The notes under the pieces are model-generated. The model was given only the letters and a program-made list of their open reading frames with translations. It was not told where the DNA came from and did not search any database. Of a DNA stretch of 64,000 nucleotides, positions 34,833 to 44,884 are shown piece by piece. The DNA is from an uncultured Rhodospirillales bacterium. GTDB taxonomy: Bacteria; Pseudomonadota; Alphaproteobacteria; Azospirillales; Azospirillaceae. The stretch is taken from NCBI GenBank assembly GCA_903927615.1, contig CAIYNU010000081.1, forward strand, positions 62,001 to 126,000. The letters are read 5' to 3'. Position 1 is the stretch's first letter, and each line of letters starts with the position of its first letter. Both the position numbers and the translations under genes were made by a program.

Positions 34833-36518
34833 TCAGGTCCGGCGAATGGTTGAAATGAACTGGTCAACCTCCCGCGCAAGTTTTTCCGATTGCGTGCCGA
34901 GGTTGGTTGCGGCCGAAAGTGTTTCGCTTGCTCCCCGCCCGGTTTCGTTGGCGGCTTGGGAAACCCCGGCGATGTTCGACGAAACCTCCTGGGTGCCCTT
35001 CGATGCTTCGCCCACATTGCGGGCAATCTCGCGGGTCGCCGCCCCTTGTTGTTCAACGGCGGACGCGATGGTCGTCGAAATCTCGCTCATGCGCCGGATC
35101 GTCCCGGTGATGTTCTTGATGGCATCCACGGTGGTTCCGGTGACGCTCTGCATCTGGCCGACCTGAGTCTGGATTTCGTCGGGGGCCTTGGCGGTCTGGT
35201 TGGCAAGGTTCTTCACCTCGCTGGCGACGACTGCAAATCCCTTACCCGCTTCACCGGCGCGTGCGGCTTCGATGGTGGCATTCAGGGCCAGGAGGTTGGT
35301 CTGGCTGGCGATCTGGTTAATCAGTTGGACCACCGCCCCGATCTTTTGCGCGGCATCGGCCAGTCCGTTGACGGTGGCGTTTGCCCGGTTGGCCTCTTCG
35401 ACCGCGCTCGTGCCAATCCGGGTTGACTCGGAAACCTGTCGGGAAATCTCAATAATCGATCCTGATAGTTGTTCGGTCGCCGCCGCCACGGTCTGGACGT
35501 TGGCCGATGCCTGTTCGGCGGCGGCCGCAACCACCGTACACCGGTGATTGGTCTGGTCGGCATTGGTGGACATCACTTGAGCGGTGTTTCGCAATTGTTG
35601 TGCGGCCGATGACACTGCCGACACCACATGCCTGACGTTGCTCTCAAATCCGTCGGCAAGTTGGGTCATCGAGCGTTTCTTTTCGTCGGCGGCACGGCGT
35701 TCCAGCGCCATCTGTTCAGTCTTGAGGCGTTCGACCTCCAGGGCATTCTCTTTGAAGACCTGGAGCGCCCGAGCGGACGCGCCGATTTCGTCTCTGCGGT
35801 CCTGGCCCACGACCAGAATATTGGTGTCACCCTTGACCAACCGCTCCATCAACGACACCAGTTCGACGATCGGCTTCGATACGCCAAAATTCGCAATCAG
35901 GTAGGACAGGAACAACAGCAGCAGAGACATGGCGAACGCCACAACAAGCGTCAGGTCGTGGGTGGTTTTTGATCTGACCGAGATGGCGGCGGCTCTGGCG
36001 TCCGCCGCCGCCGTTGCTTCGTCGGACAGTTCCGCCACATCCTGGCTCAGACGGAGCATTTCCGCATTAACGGAACGCATCGCTTCGGTGGCTTCGGCAT
36101 CCTTGTTGATGCGGGCAAGGCTCTGCACCTTGGCGATATCCGGCTGTAGCGCGCGAAAATCAAAAATGATTTTATTGATCCGATCCATTTCTTTCGGCAA
36201 AGTTTTGGTCACGATCGCGGTTTGCTCGCCGAATAATTTGATGTTGGCGTCAATATCTGCCTCAATCTGTCGCAAATGGACGGCATCGGTCTCGGCGATC
36301 AGACGATAGGTCAATCCGGTGATGTGAGAGATGACGCGGAAAATTCGCTCCATCGCCGATGCTCCCTTACCTTCTCGTTGGAGCAGATCGGAGTAGGCGG
36401 CGTCAACTTCCGAAAGATTGGTTACGGCGTAGAGGCTGACCCCGATCGTCATAATCGCCATCATGCCCAGCGCGATCAGAAACTTTATGGCTATCGGCAG
36501 GTTTCTCATCTGACGCAT
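34833..36518 (-). CDS. Methyl-accepting chemotaxis protein
   Basis: 561 residues. Membrane helix 1 (about 9-31), a helical periplasmic ligand domain of about 155 residues (four-helix-bundle type), helix 2 (about 190-210), a HAMP domain (ISKPI-like VSKPIVELVSLMERL), and the cytoplasmic signalling hairpin with the tip motif [32 protein letters not shown]. It ends QFISTIRRT without a CheR-binding pentapeptide. It relays sensory input to CheA/CheW for flagellar control. No che genes lie nearby, so it is an orphan receptor convergent with the hybrid kinase. Confidence 0.95.
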   Translation of the reverse strand: MRQMRNLPIAIKFLIALGMMAIMTIGVSLYAVTNLSEVDAAYSDLLQREGKGASAMERIFRVISHITGLTYRLIAETDAVHLRQIEADIDANIKLFGEQTAIVTKTLPKEMDRINKIIFDFRALQPDIAKVQSLARINKDAEATEAMRSVNAEMLRLSQDVAELSDEATAAADARAAAISVRSKTTHDLTLVVAFAMSLLLLFLSYLIANFGVSKPIVELVSLMERLVKGDTNILVVGQDRRDEIGASARALQVFKENALEVERLKTEQMALERRAADEKKRSMTQLADGFESNVRHVVSAVSSAAQQLRNTAQVMSTNADQTNHRCTVVAAAAEQASANVQTVAAATEQLSGSIIEISRQVSESTRIGTSAVEEANRANATVNGLADAAQKIGAVVQLINQIASQTNLLALNATIEAARAGEAGKGFAVVASEVKNLANQTAKAPDEIQTQVGQMQSVTGTTVDAIKNITGTIRRMSEISTTIASAVEQQGAATREIARNVGEASKGTQEVSSNIAGVSQAANETGRGASETLSAATNLGTQSEKLAREVDQFISTIRRT

Positions 36519-36747
36519 CTCCTGTGGCGCCTGGAGCAGATTGATTACATTGCTTACGAACGCCGGTGCGCGCGTGGATTTCGCCCCAGTCCGCCGAGAA
36601 TGTTTGGTCTCAATGCCTCCATCTGTTGTTGAGCATACTGTTTGCCGGCAGCATACGCCAGTCTGCTGTCGTCAGGCCACGTCCTATCGCGGCGGAGCCG
36701 CCGGCACACGCAAGGGGCACAAGCAGGGGGGAGTCGGGTCGGCGGCA

Positions 36748-37467
36748 TCAGCGCCGAAGGATTAACGTGTCGTTGCTGATTTCCAGGCTGCTGAGTTGTT
36801 CGAGCAGACGCATGCCCAACAAGGACTGGTCCAGTGCGCCTTCGTTGACCGACGCTTGAACATTGTTGAAGGTCAGGGGACCGATGCGGATGTGATCGAG
36901 ATGAACCGGGGCGCCCCGGGTCACGCCGTTGGCGGTGGAAAACATCTGACTGAAGCGTAAGCGGTCCCGGGTGAACCCGAGCCGTGCCGCGTCGGCTTCG
37001 GTCAGCATGATGGAACTGGCGCCGGTATCGACCATGAACCGGACCGGCACGTCATTGATCAGGGCATCGATCCAGAAGTGCCGGTCGGCGGATCGATGGA
37101 AGGCGACCGCGCCGCCCTCTAAAATCTGGCCCTGTGCCGGCAGCAACACGCCCATCACGCGCTGGGCTACGGCCTGCAACTCGGGTCGGTAGCCATAGCC
37201 CGCAACCAGGATCAGTCCGAGCAACATCCAGATGCCGAGTTGAGCACCGATTTCGGACAGGCGCTGGCGCGATGCGGCCACCGAGGCCAGTAATGACAGC
37301 CCCATCAGAACCAGACCGGCCAGTTTCGGCCCCTCTTGGGTGGGCAAAAAGGCGGGCGGCACGGCGTAAAACAGCGCCCCCAGCCCGACGGCCACCACCG
37401 CCAGCAAGATCAACAGACGCTGGCCAAAGCGGGCGCCGCTTGGCTTGTCCCTGTGGTCCAACATCAA
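36748..37467 (-). CDS. Retropepsin-like aspartic protease (TIGR02281/clan AA type)
   Basis: 239 residues. Three hydrophobic helices at the N-terminus (about 17-37, 49-63 and 77-95) anchor a C-terminal retroviral-type aspartic protease domain with the active-site motif VRFMVDTGASSIMLTEADAARLG and the second loop LLGMRLLEQLSSLEI. In proteobacteria these small membrane proteases have one catalytic Asp per chain and dimerise; the domain probably faces the periplasm. Substrate unknown. ruvX follows downstream in the same direction order (ruvX lies upstream). Confidence 0.88.
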   Translation of the reverse strand: MMLDHRDKPSGARFGQRLLILLAVVAVGLGALFYAVPPAFLPTQEGPKLAGLVLMGLSLLASVAASRQRLSEIGAQLGIWMLLGLILVAGYGYRPELQAVAQRVMGVLLPAQGQILEGGAVAFHRSADRHFWIDALINDVPVRFMVDTGASSIMLTEADAARLGFTRDRLRFSQMFSTANGVTRGAPVHLDHIRIGPLTFNNVQASVNEGALDQSLLGMRLLEQLSSLEISNDTLILRR

Positions 37468-37503
37468 CGATCCTCCCCACCGTGGTTTCCCCGATTGGCC
37501 ATC

Positions 37504-37995
37504 CTAACCGCGATAGCCGAGCGCATCCAGCGCGCCCTGAAGGATGTAGGCGGCGGCCATCCGGTCGACCACTTCGGCCCGGCGTTTGCGGGTCATGTCG
37601 GCGTCGATCATCAGACGGGTGACCGCGCTGGTGGACAGGCGTTCGTCCCAGAAGGTGATTTCGGGCTCGCCACCCAGCAGGTCGATGAGTTCGGTCTGCT
37701 GGAGCAGCAGCGTCGCGAACTGGCGGACCCGTTGGACCGCCGGGCCGGTGCTGCCGTCCATGTTGAGCGGCAGGCCCAGCACCAGGGCGCCGACCCCGCG
37801 GTCGCGCATGGCCGCGGCCAGTTCCCGGATATCGGCGCTGAATTTGGTCCGGCGGATGGTGCCGATGGGGGAGGCGACCCGCAGGCCGGGGTCCGACAGC
37901 GCAAGGCCGATGGTTTTGGTCCCCAGGTCCAGCCCGATCAGGCGCTGACCGGGACGGAGCAGCGCCGGCAGGTCGCCGGGGTTGCGGATGGCCAT
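37504..37995 (-). CDS. ruvX: Putative pre-16S rRNA nuclease / Holliday junction resolvase-like YqgF
   Basis: 163 residues. RNase H-like fold with the motif LIGLDLGTKTIGLALSD (first catalytic Asp), VLGLPLNMDGSTGP and the C-terminal FWDERLSTSAVTR and DRMAAAYILQGALD (Glu and Asp). YqgF trims the 5' end of 16S rRNA precursor and was earlier proposed as a resolvase. It is divergent from gatC, an arrangement common in alphaproteobacteria. Confidence 0.95.
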   Translation of the reverse strand: MAIRNPGDLPALLRPGQRLIGLDLGTKTIGLALSDPGLRVASPIGTIRRTKFSADIRELAAAMRDRGVGALVLGLPLNMDGSTGPAVQRVRQFATLLLQQTELIDLLGGEPEITFWDERLSTSAVTRLMIDADMTRKRRAEVVDRMAAAYILQGALDALGYRG

Positions 37996-38084
37996 GTCGG
38001 GTGTTACCTATTTCCGGGTTGGCCCCAGGCGGGTCGCGGCGGCGCCGTGCGCCGTTTTCGGGTGCAGTGGGAGAGTGTTACCGC

Positions 38085-38372
38085 ATGTCGATCGACAGGG
38101 CCACCGTGGCGAAGATCGCTCACCTGGCGCGCATCAAGGTTCCCGAAGCCGAACAGGACCATCTGGCCGGCGAACTCAGCAAAATTCTGGCGTTCGTCGA
38201 GCAGTTGTCCGAGGTCGACACCGAGGGCGTGGCGCCCATGTCCAGCGCCGTGGCCACCACACTCCGCTGGCGGCCGGATCAGGTGGATGATGGCGGCACC
38301 CGGGAAGCCATCCTGGTTAACGCTCCGGACCGCGCCGAAGGCTTCTTCGGCGTGCCCAAGGTGATCGAATAA
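38085..38372 (+). CDS. gatC: Asp-tRNA(Asn)/Glu-tRNA(Gln) amidotransferase subunit C
   Basis: 95 residues from ATG 38085, chosen because the family opening [19 protein letters not shown] starts here and a GGGAGAG lies upstream. The conserved [19 protein letters not shown] and the tail [19 protein letters not shown] match GatC. It is a small subunit that wraps around GatA. gatA follows after 14 bases. Confidence 0.96.
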   Translation: MSIDRATVAKIAHLARIKVPEAEQDHLAGELSKILAFVEQLSEVDTEGVAPMSSAVATTLRWRPDQVDDGGTREAILVNAPDRAEGFFGVPKVIE

Positions 38373-38386
38373 GGGGCTTTTTCGCC

Positions 38387-39868
38387 ATGACTGCGCTTAA
38401 CCGCCTGACCATGACCGAGGCCCTGACCGGCCTCGACCGACGCGACTTTACCGCCGTCGAATTGACCGAAGCGCATATCGCCGCGGTGGCCACCGCCCGG
38501 CCGCTCAATGCGTTTCTGGTGGAGACGCCCGAGCGGGCGCGGGAGATGGCCATAGCCTCCGATGCCCGCCGCGCCCGTGGCGAGGCCGGGTTGATGGACG
38601 GCCTGCCCATCGCCATCAAGGACCTGTTCTGTACCAAGGATGTCGCCACCACCGCGGCCAGCAAGATTCTCCAGGGCTTCGTGCCGCCCTACGAATCCAC
38701 CGTCACCGCCAATCTGTGGCAGGCCGGTGCGGTGATGTTGGGCAAGGTGAACCTGGATGAGTTCGCCATGGGCTCGGCCAACGTCACCAGCGCCTATGGC
38801 CCGGTGGTCAATCCCTGGAGTCCCGGCGCGCCCGGCGCGTGGCCGCGGCGATTGGTGCCCGGCGGTTCCTCGGGCGGGTCGGCGGCGGCGGTGGCGGCGC
38901 GGTGTGCGCTGGGGGCCACCGGGACCGACACCGGCGGCTCGATTCGCCAGCCCGCGGGCTTCTGCGGCATCGTCGGCATCAAGCCGACCTACGGCCGGTG
39001 TTCCCGCTGGGGCATCGTGGCGTTCGCCTCGTCGTTGGATCAGGCCGGGCCGATGACCCGCACCGTGGCCGATACCGCGCTGATGTTACAGGCCATGGCC
39101 GGGTATGATCCCAAAGACTCCACCAGCGTCAACCGGTCGGTGCCGGACTATCGGGCAGCTCTGACCGGCGATATAAGGGGCCTGCGGGTCGGCATCCCTG
39201 CCGAGTATCGGGTAGATGGCATGCCCGCTGAAATCGAGCGGCTGTGGGATCAGGGGGTGGCGTGGCTGCGCGATGCCGGAGCCGAACCGGTGGCGGTTCG
39301 GTTGCCTCATACCCAATATGCGCTGGCGACCTATTACATCGTGGCGCCGGCCGAGGCGTCCAGCAATCTGGCGCGCTACGATGGCGTCCGGTTTGGCCTG
39401 CGGGTGGATGGCGACAGCCTGATCGAGATGTACGAGAACACCCGGGGGGCGGGTTTCGGGGCCGAGGTTCGGCGGCGCATCCTGATCGGGACTTACGTGC
39501 TGTCCCACGGCTATTATGATGCGTATTATCTGAAGGCTCAGAAGGTGCGCACGCGCATTGCCGAGGATTTCCGCGCCGCCTTTACCGCCTGCGACGTGAT
39601 CCTGACGCCGACCGCGCCGTCCACCGCCTTCGCCATCGGCGAAAGGATGGATGACCCGATCCAGATGTATCTTAACGACGTGTTCACGGTGCCGGCGTCG
39701 CTGGCCGGTCTGCCTGGCCTGTCGGTGCCGGCGGGCCTGGGCGCCGACGGTCTGCCGCTGGGTTTGCAACTGATCGGCCGGCCCTTCGACGAAGAGACGC
39801 TGTTGCGGGTGGCCGGCGTGATCGAATCGGCTGCGGCCATCACCACCTTGCCGCCGTTCGTCGCCTGA
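38387..39868 (+). CDS. gatA: Asp-tRNA(Asn)/Glu-tRNA(Gln) amidotransferase subunit A
   Basis: 493 residues. Amidase-signature family with the catalytic Lys in PIAIKDLF, the cis-Ser region [41 protein letters not shown] (Ser-cisSer-Lys triad). GatA releases ammonia from glutamine for transfer to Glu-tRNA(Gln) or Asp-tRNA(Asn) by GatB. It is the middle gene of gatCAB; gatB follows after about 60 bases. Confidence 0.97.
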   Translation: MTALNRLTMTEALTGLDRRDFTAVELTEAHIAAVATARPLNAFLVETPERAREMAIASDARRARGEAGLMDGLPIAIKDLFCTKDVATTAASKILQGFVPPYESTVTANLWQAGAVMLGKVNLDEFAMGSANVTSAYGPVVNPWSPGAPGAWPRRLVPGGSSGGSAAAVAARCALGATGTDTGGSIRQPAGFCGIVGIKPTYGRCSRWGIVAFASSLDQAGPMTRTVADTALMLQAMAGYDPKDSTSVNRSVPDYRAALTGDIRGLRVGIPAEYRVDGMPAEIERLWDQGVAWLRDAGAEPVAVRLPHTQYALATYYIVAPAEASSNLARYDGVRFGLRVDGDSLIEMYENTRGAGFGAEVRRRILIGTYVLSHGYYDAYYLKAQKVRTRIAEDFRAAFTACDVILTPTAPSTAFAIGERMDDPIQMYLNDVFTVPASLAGLPGLSVPAGLGADGLPLGLQLIGRPFDEETLLRVAGVIESAAAITTLPPFVA

Positions 39869-39927
39869 ACCCCCGGTGTGTGGGGGCGGTGGACGAACCG
39901 AGTGAAAACGGGACGAGAGCGCGCATC

Positions 39928-41382
39928 ATGACGTACATTCAGGGTGAAACCGGCGACTGGGAGATGGTGATCGGGCTTGAGGTTCATGCCCAGGTGACCT
40001 CGAAGGCCAAGCTGTTCAGCGGTGCGGCCACGGCGTTCGGGGCGGAACCCAACAGTCACGTGAGCTTTGTCGACGCGGCCTTTCCGGGCATGTTGCCGGT
40101 GATCAACGGCGTCTGCGTCGAGCAGGCGGTGCGGACCGGGCTGGGGCTGAAGGCGCAGATCAACCCGGTCTCGGTGTTCGATCGCAAGAATTATTTCTAC
40201 GCCGATCTGCCGGCCGGCTATCAGATCAGCCAGTACCTGCAACCCATCGTCGGCAAGGGCGAGATCGTTCTTGATCTGCCCGACGGCAGTTCCCGGACGG
40301 TGGGGATTACCCGCCTGCATCTGGAAATGGATGCGGGCAAGAGTATGCACGATCAGCACCCCAGCAAGACCTATGTCGACCTCAACCGGTCCGGGGTGGC
40401 ATTGATGGAAATCGTCTCCGAACCCGACATGCGGACCGCCGAGGAAGCCGGGGCCTATGTGCGCAAGCTCCGCACCATCCTGCGCTATCTTGGCACCTGC
40501 GACGGCAACATGGAGGAGGGCTCCCTGCGCTGCGATTGCAACGTTTCGGTCCGCCGCCCCGGCCAACCGTTCGGGACCCGCTGCGAGATCAAGAATGTCA
40601 ACTCGGTCAGGTTCGTTCAACAGGCGATTGAGTACGAGGCCCGCCGTCAGATCGAGGTGATCGAAGAGGGCGGAACCATCCGCCAGGAAACCAGGCTGTG
40701 GGATACCGCCAAAGGCGTGACGCGGTCGATGCGGTCCAAGGAAGAGGCCCACGACTACCGTTACTTCCCCGACCCCGATCTGCTGCCGTTGGTGCTGGAC
40801 CCGGATTGGATCGAATCGATTCGGACGACGCTGCCCGAGTTGCCCGACGACAAAAAACAACGCTTCATCACCGACTATAAACTGTCGCTTTACGACGCCG
40901 GAGTCTTGGTGGCCGAACAGGCGCGCGCCGACTTCTTCGAAGCCGTGGCGAAGGGGCGCGATGCCAAACTGGCCTCCAATTGGGTGAATGGCGACTTTTT
41001 CGGAGCGCTCAACAAGGCGGGCAAGGACATCCAGGACAGTCCGGTCAGTGCCGAGGCGCTGGGCGGCCTGATCGATCTGATTTCCGATAACACCATCTCG
41101 GGCCGAATCGCCAAAGAGGTGTTCGAGGAGATGTTCGCCACCGGCCAGCCTGCCGCCGGGATCGTCGAGGCCAAGGGCTTGCGCCAAGTCACCGACACCG
41201 GGGCGATTGAAACCGCCATCGCGGCGGTGATGGCGAAAAATGCCGACAAGGTGGCCGAGTATCGGAGCGGCAAAGACAAGCTGTTCGGGTTCTTCGTGGG
41301 CCAGGTGATGAAACAAACCGGCGGTAAGGCCAACCCGGCTCTGGTCAACGAGATTTTGCGCGCAAAATTGGCGGCAGGGTAG
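39928..41382 (+). CDS. gatB: Asp-tRNA(Asn)/Glu-tRNA(Gln) amidotransferase subunit B
   Basis: 484 residues from ATG 39928. Kinase-like GatB domain: [79 protein letters not shown] and [13 protein letters not shown]. The C-terminal YqeY-like tail domain ends [13 protein letters not shown]. It transfers ammonia to the mischarged tRNA. An in-frame GTG/ATG extension to 39880 lacks family similarity. A perfect hairpin follows about 95 bases downstream. Confidence 0.97.
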   Translation: MTYIQGETGDWEMVIGLEVHAQVTSKAKLFSGAATAFGAEPNSHVSFVDAAFPGMLPVINGVCVEQAVRTGLGLKAQINPVSVFDRKNYFYADLPAGYQISQYLQPIVGKGEIVLDLPDGSSRTVGITRLHLEMDAGKSMHDQHPSKTYVDLNRSGVALMEIVSEPDMRTAEEAGAYVRKLRTILRYLGTCDGNMEEGSLRCDCNVSVRRPGQPFGTRCEIKNVNSVRFVQQAIEYEARRQIEVIEEGGTIRQETRLWDTAKGVTRSMRSKEEAHDYRYFPDPDLLPLVLDPDWIESIRTTLPELPDDKKQRFITDYKLSLYDAGVLVAEQARADFFEAVAKGRDAKLASNWVNGDFFGALNKAGKDIQDSPVSAEALGGLIDLISDNTISGRIAKEVFEEMFATGQPAAGIVEAKGLRQVTDTGAIETAIAAVMAKNADKVAEYRSGKDKLFGFFVGQVMKQTGGKANPALVNEILRAKLAAG

Positions 41383-41477
41383 CCCGGCGGTTAGGGACGC
41401 CGGGGCCGGTGGTCCCGGTGGAAGTTGCAACGGCAATGATTTAATGGGCTTTTGTGGGATCTACCCAAACCGGTACC

Positions 41478-41521
41478 GGGCCCTGTTTGCGGGGCAGGGC
41501 AGTGCCCCGCAAACAGGGCCC
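41478..41521. repeat. Perfect 19-bp inverted repeat (strong hairpin) between gatB and a convergent small gene
   Basis: Arms 41478-41496 (GGGCCCTGTTTGCGGGGCA) and 41503-41521 are perfect reverse complements around a 6-base loop GGGCAG. There is no T-run on either side, so it is not a standard intrinsic terminator. Its place between convergent genes fits a bidirectional transcription stop or a REP-like palindrome. Confidence 0.85.
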
Positions 41522-41546
41522 GCCCGCAACATGAAGCGAGAGGGCT

Positions 41547-41813
41547 TTATTGTGGCGGTAGCGCCCGCCGGCCCAACTTAGTTAACCGGTACATGCGGCC
41601 GTTGCCTTGGTCCGGCGCAATCAGTTTTTTCCCAATCAGCCCTTCAATTAATGAATAAGGAAAGCGAGGAATAATTTGTTTGCCTTCATGGTCGTAAAGT
41701 TTCATGTCGGCGCCGCTTGTGTCCTTTAGTATGACTTCATGACTGCTAAAATCATCAAGAATGTAGGAACCGGCGTGCTTTCCAAGAAGTTGTAATAGTT
41801 CAGTCGAATCCAT
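41547..41813 (-). CDS. Small protein of unknown function, winged-helix-like
   Basis: 88 residues from ATG 41813, preferred over ATG 41846 because GGAGAAAG lies about eight bases upstream. The sequence (MDSTELLQLLGKHAGSYILD, KLYDHEGKQIIPRFPYSLIE, MYRLTKLGRRALPP) has a C-terminal helix-then-wing pattern, LIEGLIGKKLI followed by YRLTKLGR, reminiscent of winged-helix DNA-binding modules. No family identified. Base composition is lower in GC than its neighbours, hinting at acquisition. Confidence 0.6.
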   Translation of the reverse strand: MDSTELLQLLGKHAGSYILDDFSSHEVILKDTSGADMKLYDHEGKQIIPRFPYSLIEGLIGKKLIAPDQGNGRMYRLTKLGRRALPPQ

Positions 41814-41908
41814 CTCATCTTTCTCCGGTTTGAACATGATGACCACCGATGGGTATTGATCGGGGGCGTGTCACCATCTGGATAGGGCCGTGCATCTGGG
41901 GGTGTCCA

Positions 41909-42736
41909 TCAGAGGCTAAAACGTGCGCTGTCGCTGACCTGCATGCCGCGGGCCGCCAGGTCGCGGATGAATTGGGCGCCAAGGGCCGGGAAGTCGGGAC
42001 CGCCGGGAAAGGCCGGAACCGGACTGGAACAGTCTTCGAGGAAGACCAGTTTACGGATGTGCTCGGCCGGCAACGCGTTGGCAAGATCAGTAACGGTGGC
42101 GCGCACGCAGTGGGACGTCGCTTCGCCGGCGATGGCCACCTGATCAGCGTCCTCAATAAATTTCAGCATCTGGGGATTGGCTTGGGTGGCCGGGTCACGG
42201 GAATCCTCAACCTCGGCCCGGAAGGCGCTGTAGTGCTCGGTGCCGGGGTTGCTGCCCTTGGTGATGAACGACAGCGGCGATACCGCGCGTTCGGACCAGC
42301 GTAACAGCGCCGCCATCAAGTCGGGATGCACGGCGTGGCCGGGGGTTCCGATCAGGCAGTGGGGTGGCCAGATCGTGAGTGGATAGTTGCCTTTGCGGGC
42401 CAGTTCGCCGACATAGTACCGGGCATGATCCCGGGCTGCGGCGTCCCGGGGACGCCAGCGCCCGGCGTCGACATCGGCCACCGAGATGACGGTGAACGGC
42501 GGCGGCGGGCTGCCGTCGGCATCGGTCCACCACAGCGGATTGGCCACATGATACAGGTGATGGCTGTCGAGCGTCACTTGTATGGCCTCGATGCGGCGGC
42601 CCAACCGATCGACCAGCGCCGCCAGGCGGATCATGTCGGCGTGCGCGCCCGGCACCGCCAGGGCGCCGGCGCACGGACCGTCGCAGAAATCGCGCTGGGG
42701 ATCGATCACAAGCAGACGGACAGGCTTTTTTGACAA
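41909..42736 (-). CDS. Nicotinamidase-like cysteine hydrolase (isochorismatase family)
   Basis: 275 residues from a TTG at 42736 with CAGGAG nine bases upstream. The frame is open to 42928 but overlaps the divergent aguA control region. Signatures: catalytic Asp in LLVIDPQRDFCDG, metal His pair in TLDSHHLYHVANP, and the nucleophile Cys in AIAGEATSHCVRATV. The family hydrolyses nicotinamide or related amides. At about 275 residues it is longer than PncA, with an insertion around DGSPPPPFTVISVADVDAGRW. Substrate is uncertain. Confidence 0.85.
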   Translation of the reverse strand: MSKKPVRLLVIDPQRDFCDGPCAGALAVPGAHADMIRLAALVDRLGRRIEAIQVTLDSHHLYHVANPLWWTDADGSPPPPFTVISVADVDAGRWRPRDAAARDHARYYVGELARKGNYPLTIWPPHCLIGTPGHAVHPDLMAALLRWSERAVSPLSFITKGSNPGTEHYSAFRAEVEDSRDPATQANPQMLKFIEDADQVAIAGEATSHCVRATVTDLANALPAEHIRKLVFLEDCSSPVPAFPGGPDFPALGAQFIRDLAARGMQVSDSARFSL

Positions 42737-42874
42737 GTGAGGCTCCTGTTGCCGACGGGCGCCGCAGTGCGGGACGGTGGTTGCCAAGCCGCCCCATACC
42801 CGGCTAGCGTAGAGGAACGTGACGCCCGGCACCAGAACCGATTTTCCGGGGCAGCCTTGGGGGATTCTAGTGCA

Positions 42875-43915
42875 ATGACGACTCCCGCACTCTCGGGCTG
42901 GCGCATGCCGGCGGAATGGGAACGTCACAGCCGCTGCTGGATGGCGTGGCCGTGCCGTGCCGGGACCTGGAATGGCAGCCTGGATGCGGCGCGGGCGGCC
43001 TATGCCGAGGTCGCCCGTTCGATTGCCGTCGGCGAACCCGTGACCATGATATGCAATCCTGAAGACGCGGTCGATACTTCGCTATCCTGTGGAGCGGGAG
43101 TTCAAGTGCTTCCGTTGGAAATCGGCGATAGCTGGCTGCGCGACACCGGGCCGTCTTTCCTGATTGACGACTATGGCGGGGTGGCTGGTGTTCATTGGCA
43201 ATTTAACGCCTGGGGTGGCCGGTATCCCGACTGGCAGACCGACGCCACGGTGGGGCGGCGTATTCTGTCTCATCTGGCACTGCCGTGTTTCGAGGCGCCG
43301 CTGGTGCTGGAAGGGGGCTCCATTGCGGTGGATGGGGCCGGTACCGTGATGGCCACCGAGCACTGTCTGCTCCACCCCAACCGCAATCCTCATCTTCATC
43401 GTCGCGAGGTTGAAGAGCTGTTAAAGGCTTATACCGGCGCCAACACCGTAATCTGGCTCGGACAGGGCTACCAGGACGACGATACCGACGGCCATGTGGA
43501 CGAAGTGGCGTGCTTCATACGGCCGGGGGTGGTTATGGCCCTGACCACCCCCGATCATCGCGACGGGAACTTTGCGGCGCTGCAAGACAATCTGGATCGT
43601 TTGAAAAAGGCTCGGGATGCCGCCGGGCGCACTCTCGAGGTGGTCACGATTCGTCAGCCGGCGCGACGGGAGCGGAACGGTGTGCGGATGACCCTGTCCT
43701 ACACCAATTTTTATATTGGCAACGGCTTGGTGGTCATGCCGGGCTTCGAGGACTCGGCAGACCAGGAGGCCTACCGAACGGTTCGCCGCCTGTTTCCCGA
43801 TCGTGAGGTCATCCAGATTCCCGCCCTGGATATCGTCGCCGGGGGCGGGGGGATTCACTGCATCACCCAGCAGCAACCGGCTCCGGCGCCGATTCCCTAT
43901 GATCCGGTCATCTGA
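42875..43915 (+). CDS. aguA: Agmatine deiminase
   Basis: 346 residues from ATG 42875 (RMPAEWERHSRCWMAWP opening typical of agmatine deiminases). Guanidino-modifying enzyme fold with IGDSWLRDTGPSFLID, FNAWGG, VLEGGSIAVDG, DTDGHVDEVACFI and the catalytic Cys in AGGGGIHCITQQQP. It converts agmatine to N-carbamoylputrescine in polyamine synthesis. No aguB partner gene is adjacent. Divergent from the nicotinamidase-like gene. Confidence 0.95.
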   Translation: MTTPALSGWRMPAEWERHSRCWMAWPCRAGTWNGSLDAARAAYAEVARSIAVGEPVTMICNPEDAVDTSLSCGAGVQVLPLEIGDSWLRDTGPSFLIDDYGGVAGVHWQFNAWGGRYPDWQTDATVGRRILSHLALPCFEAPLVLEGGSIAVDGAGTVMATEHCLLHPNRNPHLHRREVEELLKAYTGANTVIWLGQGYQDDDTDGHVDEVACFIRPGVVMALTTPDHRDGNFAALQDNLDRLKKARDAAGRTLEVVTIRQPARRERNGVRMTLSYTNFYIGNGLVVMPGFEDSADQEAYRTVRRLFPDREVIQIPALDIVAGGGGIHCITQQQPAPAPIPYDPVI

Positions 43916-43995
43916 CGGCGGTTGGTGGCGGGCATGATGGTTGGAGGGCACGTTTAGTCTTGAATTCTGGCCCGAAAAGGGGCGATACTTAGGCC

Positions 43996-44304
43996 ATGAA
44001 TATCGGTAGCTACATCATGACGCCTGTCGTCAGAGAGGCCGTAACGCCTCCACCGCCGCCCCCGGCGCCGGTGGCGACCAACGCGGCGACTTTGGTGGCA
44101 CAGAACGTCACGCTCCAGACCCGCACTCAGACCACCTTGGCGGCGCAGGCAGTGGGCAATTCGGAGTCTTCGCGGTCCGGCCAGAGCCGGAATCAGGGGG
44201 GAGGCGCCACGGATACTCAAGCCAGTACGTTGAATGCGCGGAACAACCGGGTTGCGGCCGGAGGGATCGGGGGTCGGGGCGGGATTGTGAACATCCGGGT
44301 TTGA
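43996..44304 (+). CDS. Small low-complexity protein of unknown function
   Basis: 102 residues. After MNIGSYIMTPVVREAV comes a proline run (PPPPPPAP), then an Ala/Thr/Gln/Asn-rich middle (TLVAQNVTLQTRTQTTLAAQ) and a Gly-rich end (GGIGGRGGIVNIRV). No signal peptide or membrane helix. It is followed by an intrinsic terminator, which supports a real transcript. Coding status is likely but function unknown. Confidence 0.55.
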   Translation: MNIGSYIMTPVVREAVTPPPPPPAPVATNAATLVAQNVTLQTRTQTTLAAQAVGNSESSRSGQSRNQGGGATDTQASTLNARNNRVAAGGIGGRGGIVNIRV

Positions 44305-44368
44305 CCGTTCCGAGTCGATCTTGTGACCTCTTCAAGGGGGTGGCAGCGCGAGTGTTGAATAAGGCGAG

Positions 44369-44403
44369 AGCAGCCGCGGGAAGCCGTCCGTGGCTGCTTT
44401 TTA
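44369..44403 (+). terminator. Intrinsic terminator after the small low-complexity gene
   Basis: A 10-bp stem (AGCAGCCGCG / CGTGGCTGCT, one G-T pair) with a 10-base loop is followed by TTTTTA. It separates the upstream small gene from the cytochrome c gene. Confidence 0.8.
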
Positions 44404-44453
44404 TTTGTGTCGGGCGTCCTGTCCGGCCGCTTTGCGGCCCGGCGGTATCTCTG

Positions 44454-44505
44454 TAGTGTTGTGCCGAGGCAATATTCGGGGGCAGGAAGCGTTTCGGTCA
44501 CAATA
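44454..44505 (+). repeat. Partial third copy of the dispersed hairpin repeat
   Basis: The sequence from GTGTTGTGCC to GTTTCGGTCACAAT matches the second hairpin of the repeat at 48357-48479 and 55877-56000 in order and spacing. The first hairpin is absent. It lies 30 bases before the cytochrome c start, so it forms part of that gene's leader. Confidence 0.6.
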
Positions 44506-44533
44506 CCCGGTCACAATCCGAGGGAGCAGTGGG

Positions 44534-44884
44534 ATGAAGAGGTTCGGCGTGGCAGCGTTGGCTTTGGCGGTTTGGGCGGGCCCGGCCTGGGCTGACGATG
44601 GGGGCGAGGCGGTGTTCAAGAGTTCTTGCGGCGCCTGTCATTCTCTCAGCCAGAATCGGGTCGGACCGCCGCTGGCCGGCGTGGTCGGGAGGGCGGCGGG
44701 GGCGGTGTCCAATTACCTGTACTCAGCGGCGATCCGGAACTCAGGCCTGATTTGGACCGAAGACAAACTTGATGCCTTTCTGATCAGCCCGAAGACCGTC
44801 GTTCCCGACACCAAGATGACGTTCAACGGCATCAGGGATGCCGTCCGGCGCCAGGCGCTGATCGCCTACCTCAAGTCCCACTAG
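44534..44884 (+). CDS. Class I c-type cytochrome
   Basis: 116 residues from ATG 44534 after AGGGAGCAG. A signal peptide (FGVAALALAVWAGPAWA) and one heme-binding CxxCH in SSCGACHSLSQ, with the axial Met in VPDTKMTFNGI. It resembles small periplasmic cytochrome c2-type electron carriers and is a paralogue of 27224-27646. A partial hairpin repeat lies in its leader. Confidence 0.9.
   Translation: MKRFGVAALALAVWAGPAWADDGGEAVFKSSCGACHSLSQNRVGPPLAGVVGRAAGAVSNYLYSAAIRNSGLIWTEDKLDAFLISPKTVVPDTKMTFNGIRDAVRRQALIAYLKSH

Noticed and set aside
39538-41436. A 632-codon minus-strand open frame
   Set aside because: It lies antisense to gatA and gatB, both full length with intact motifs, and encodes a compositionally odd product without family features.
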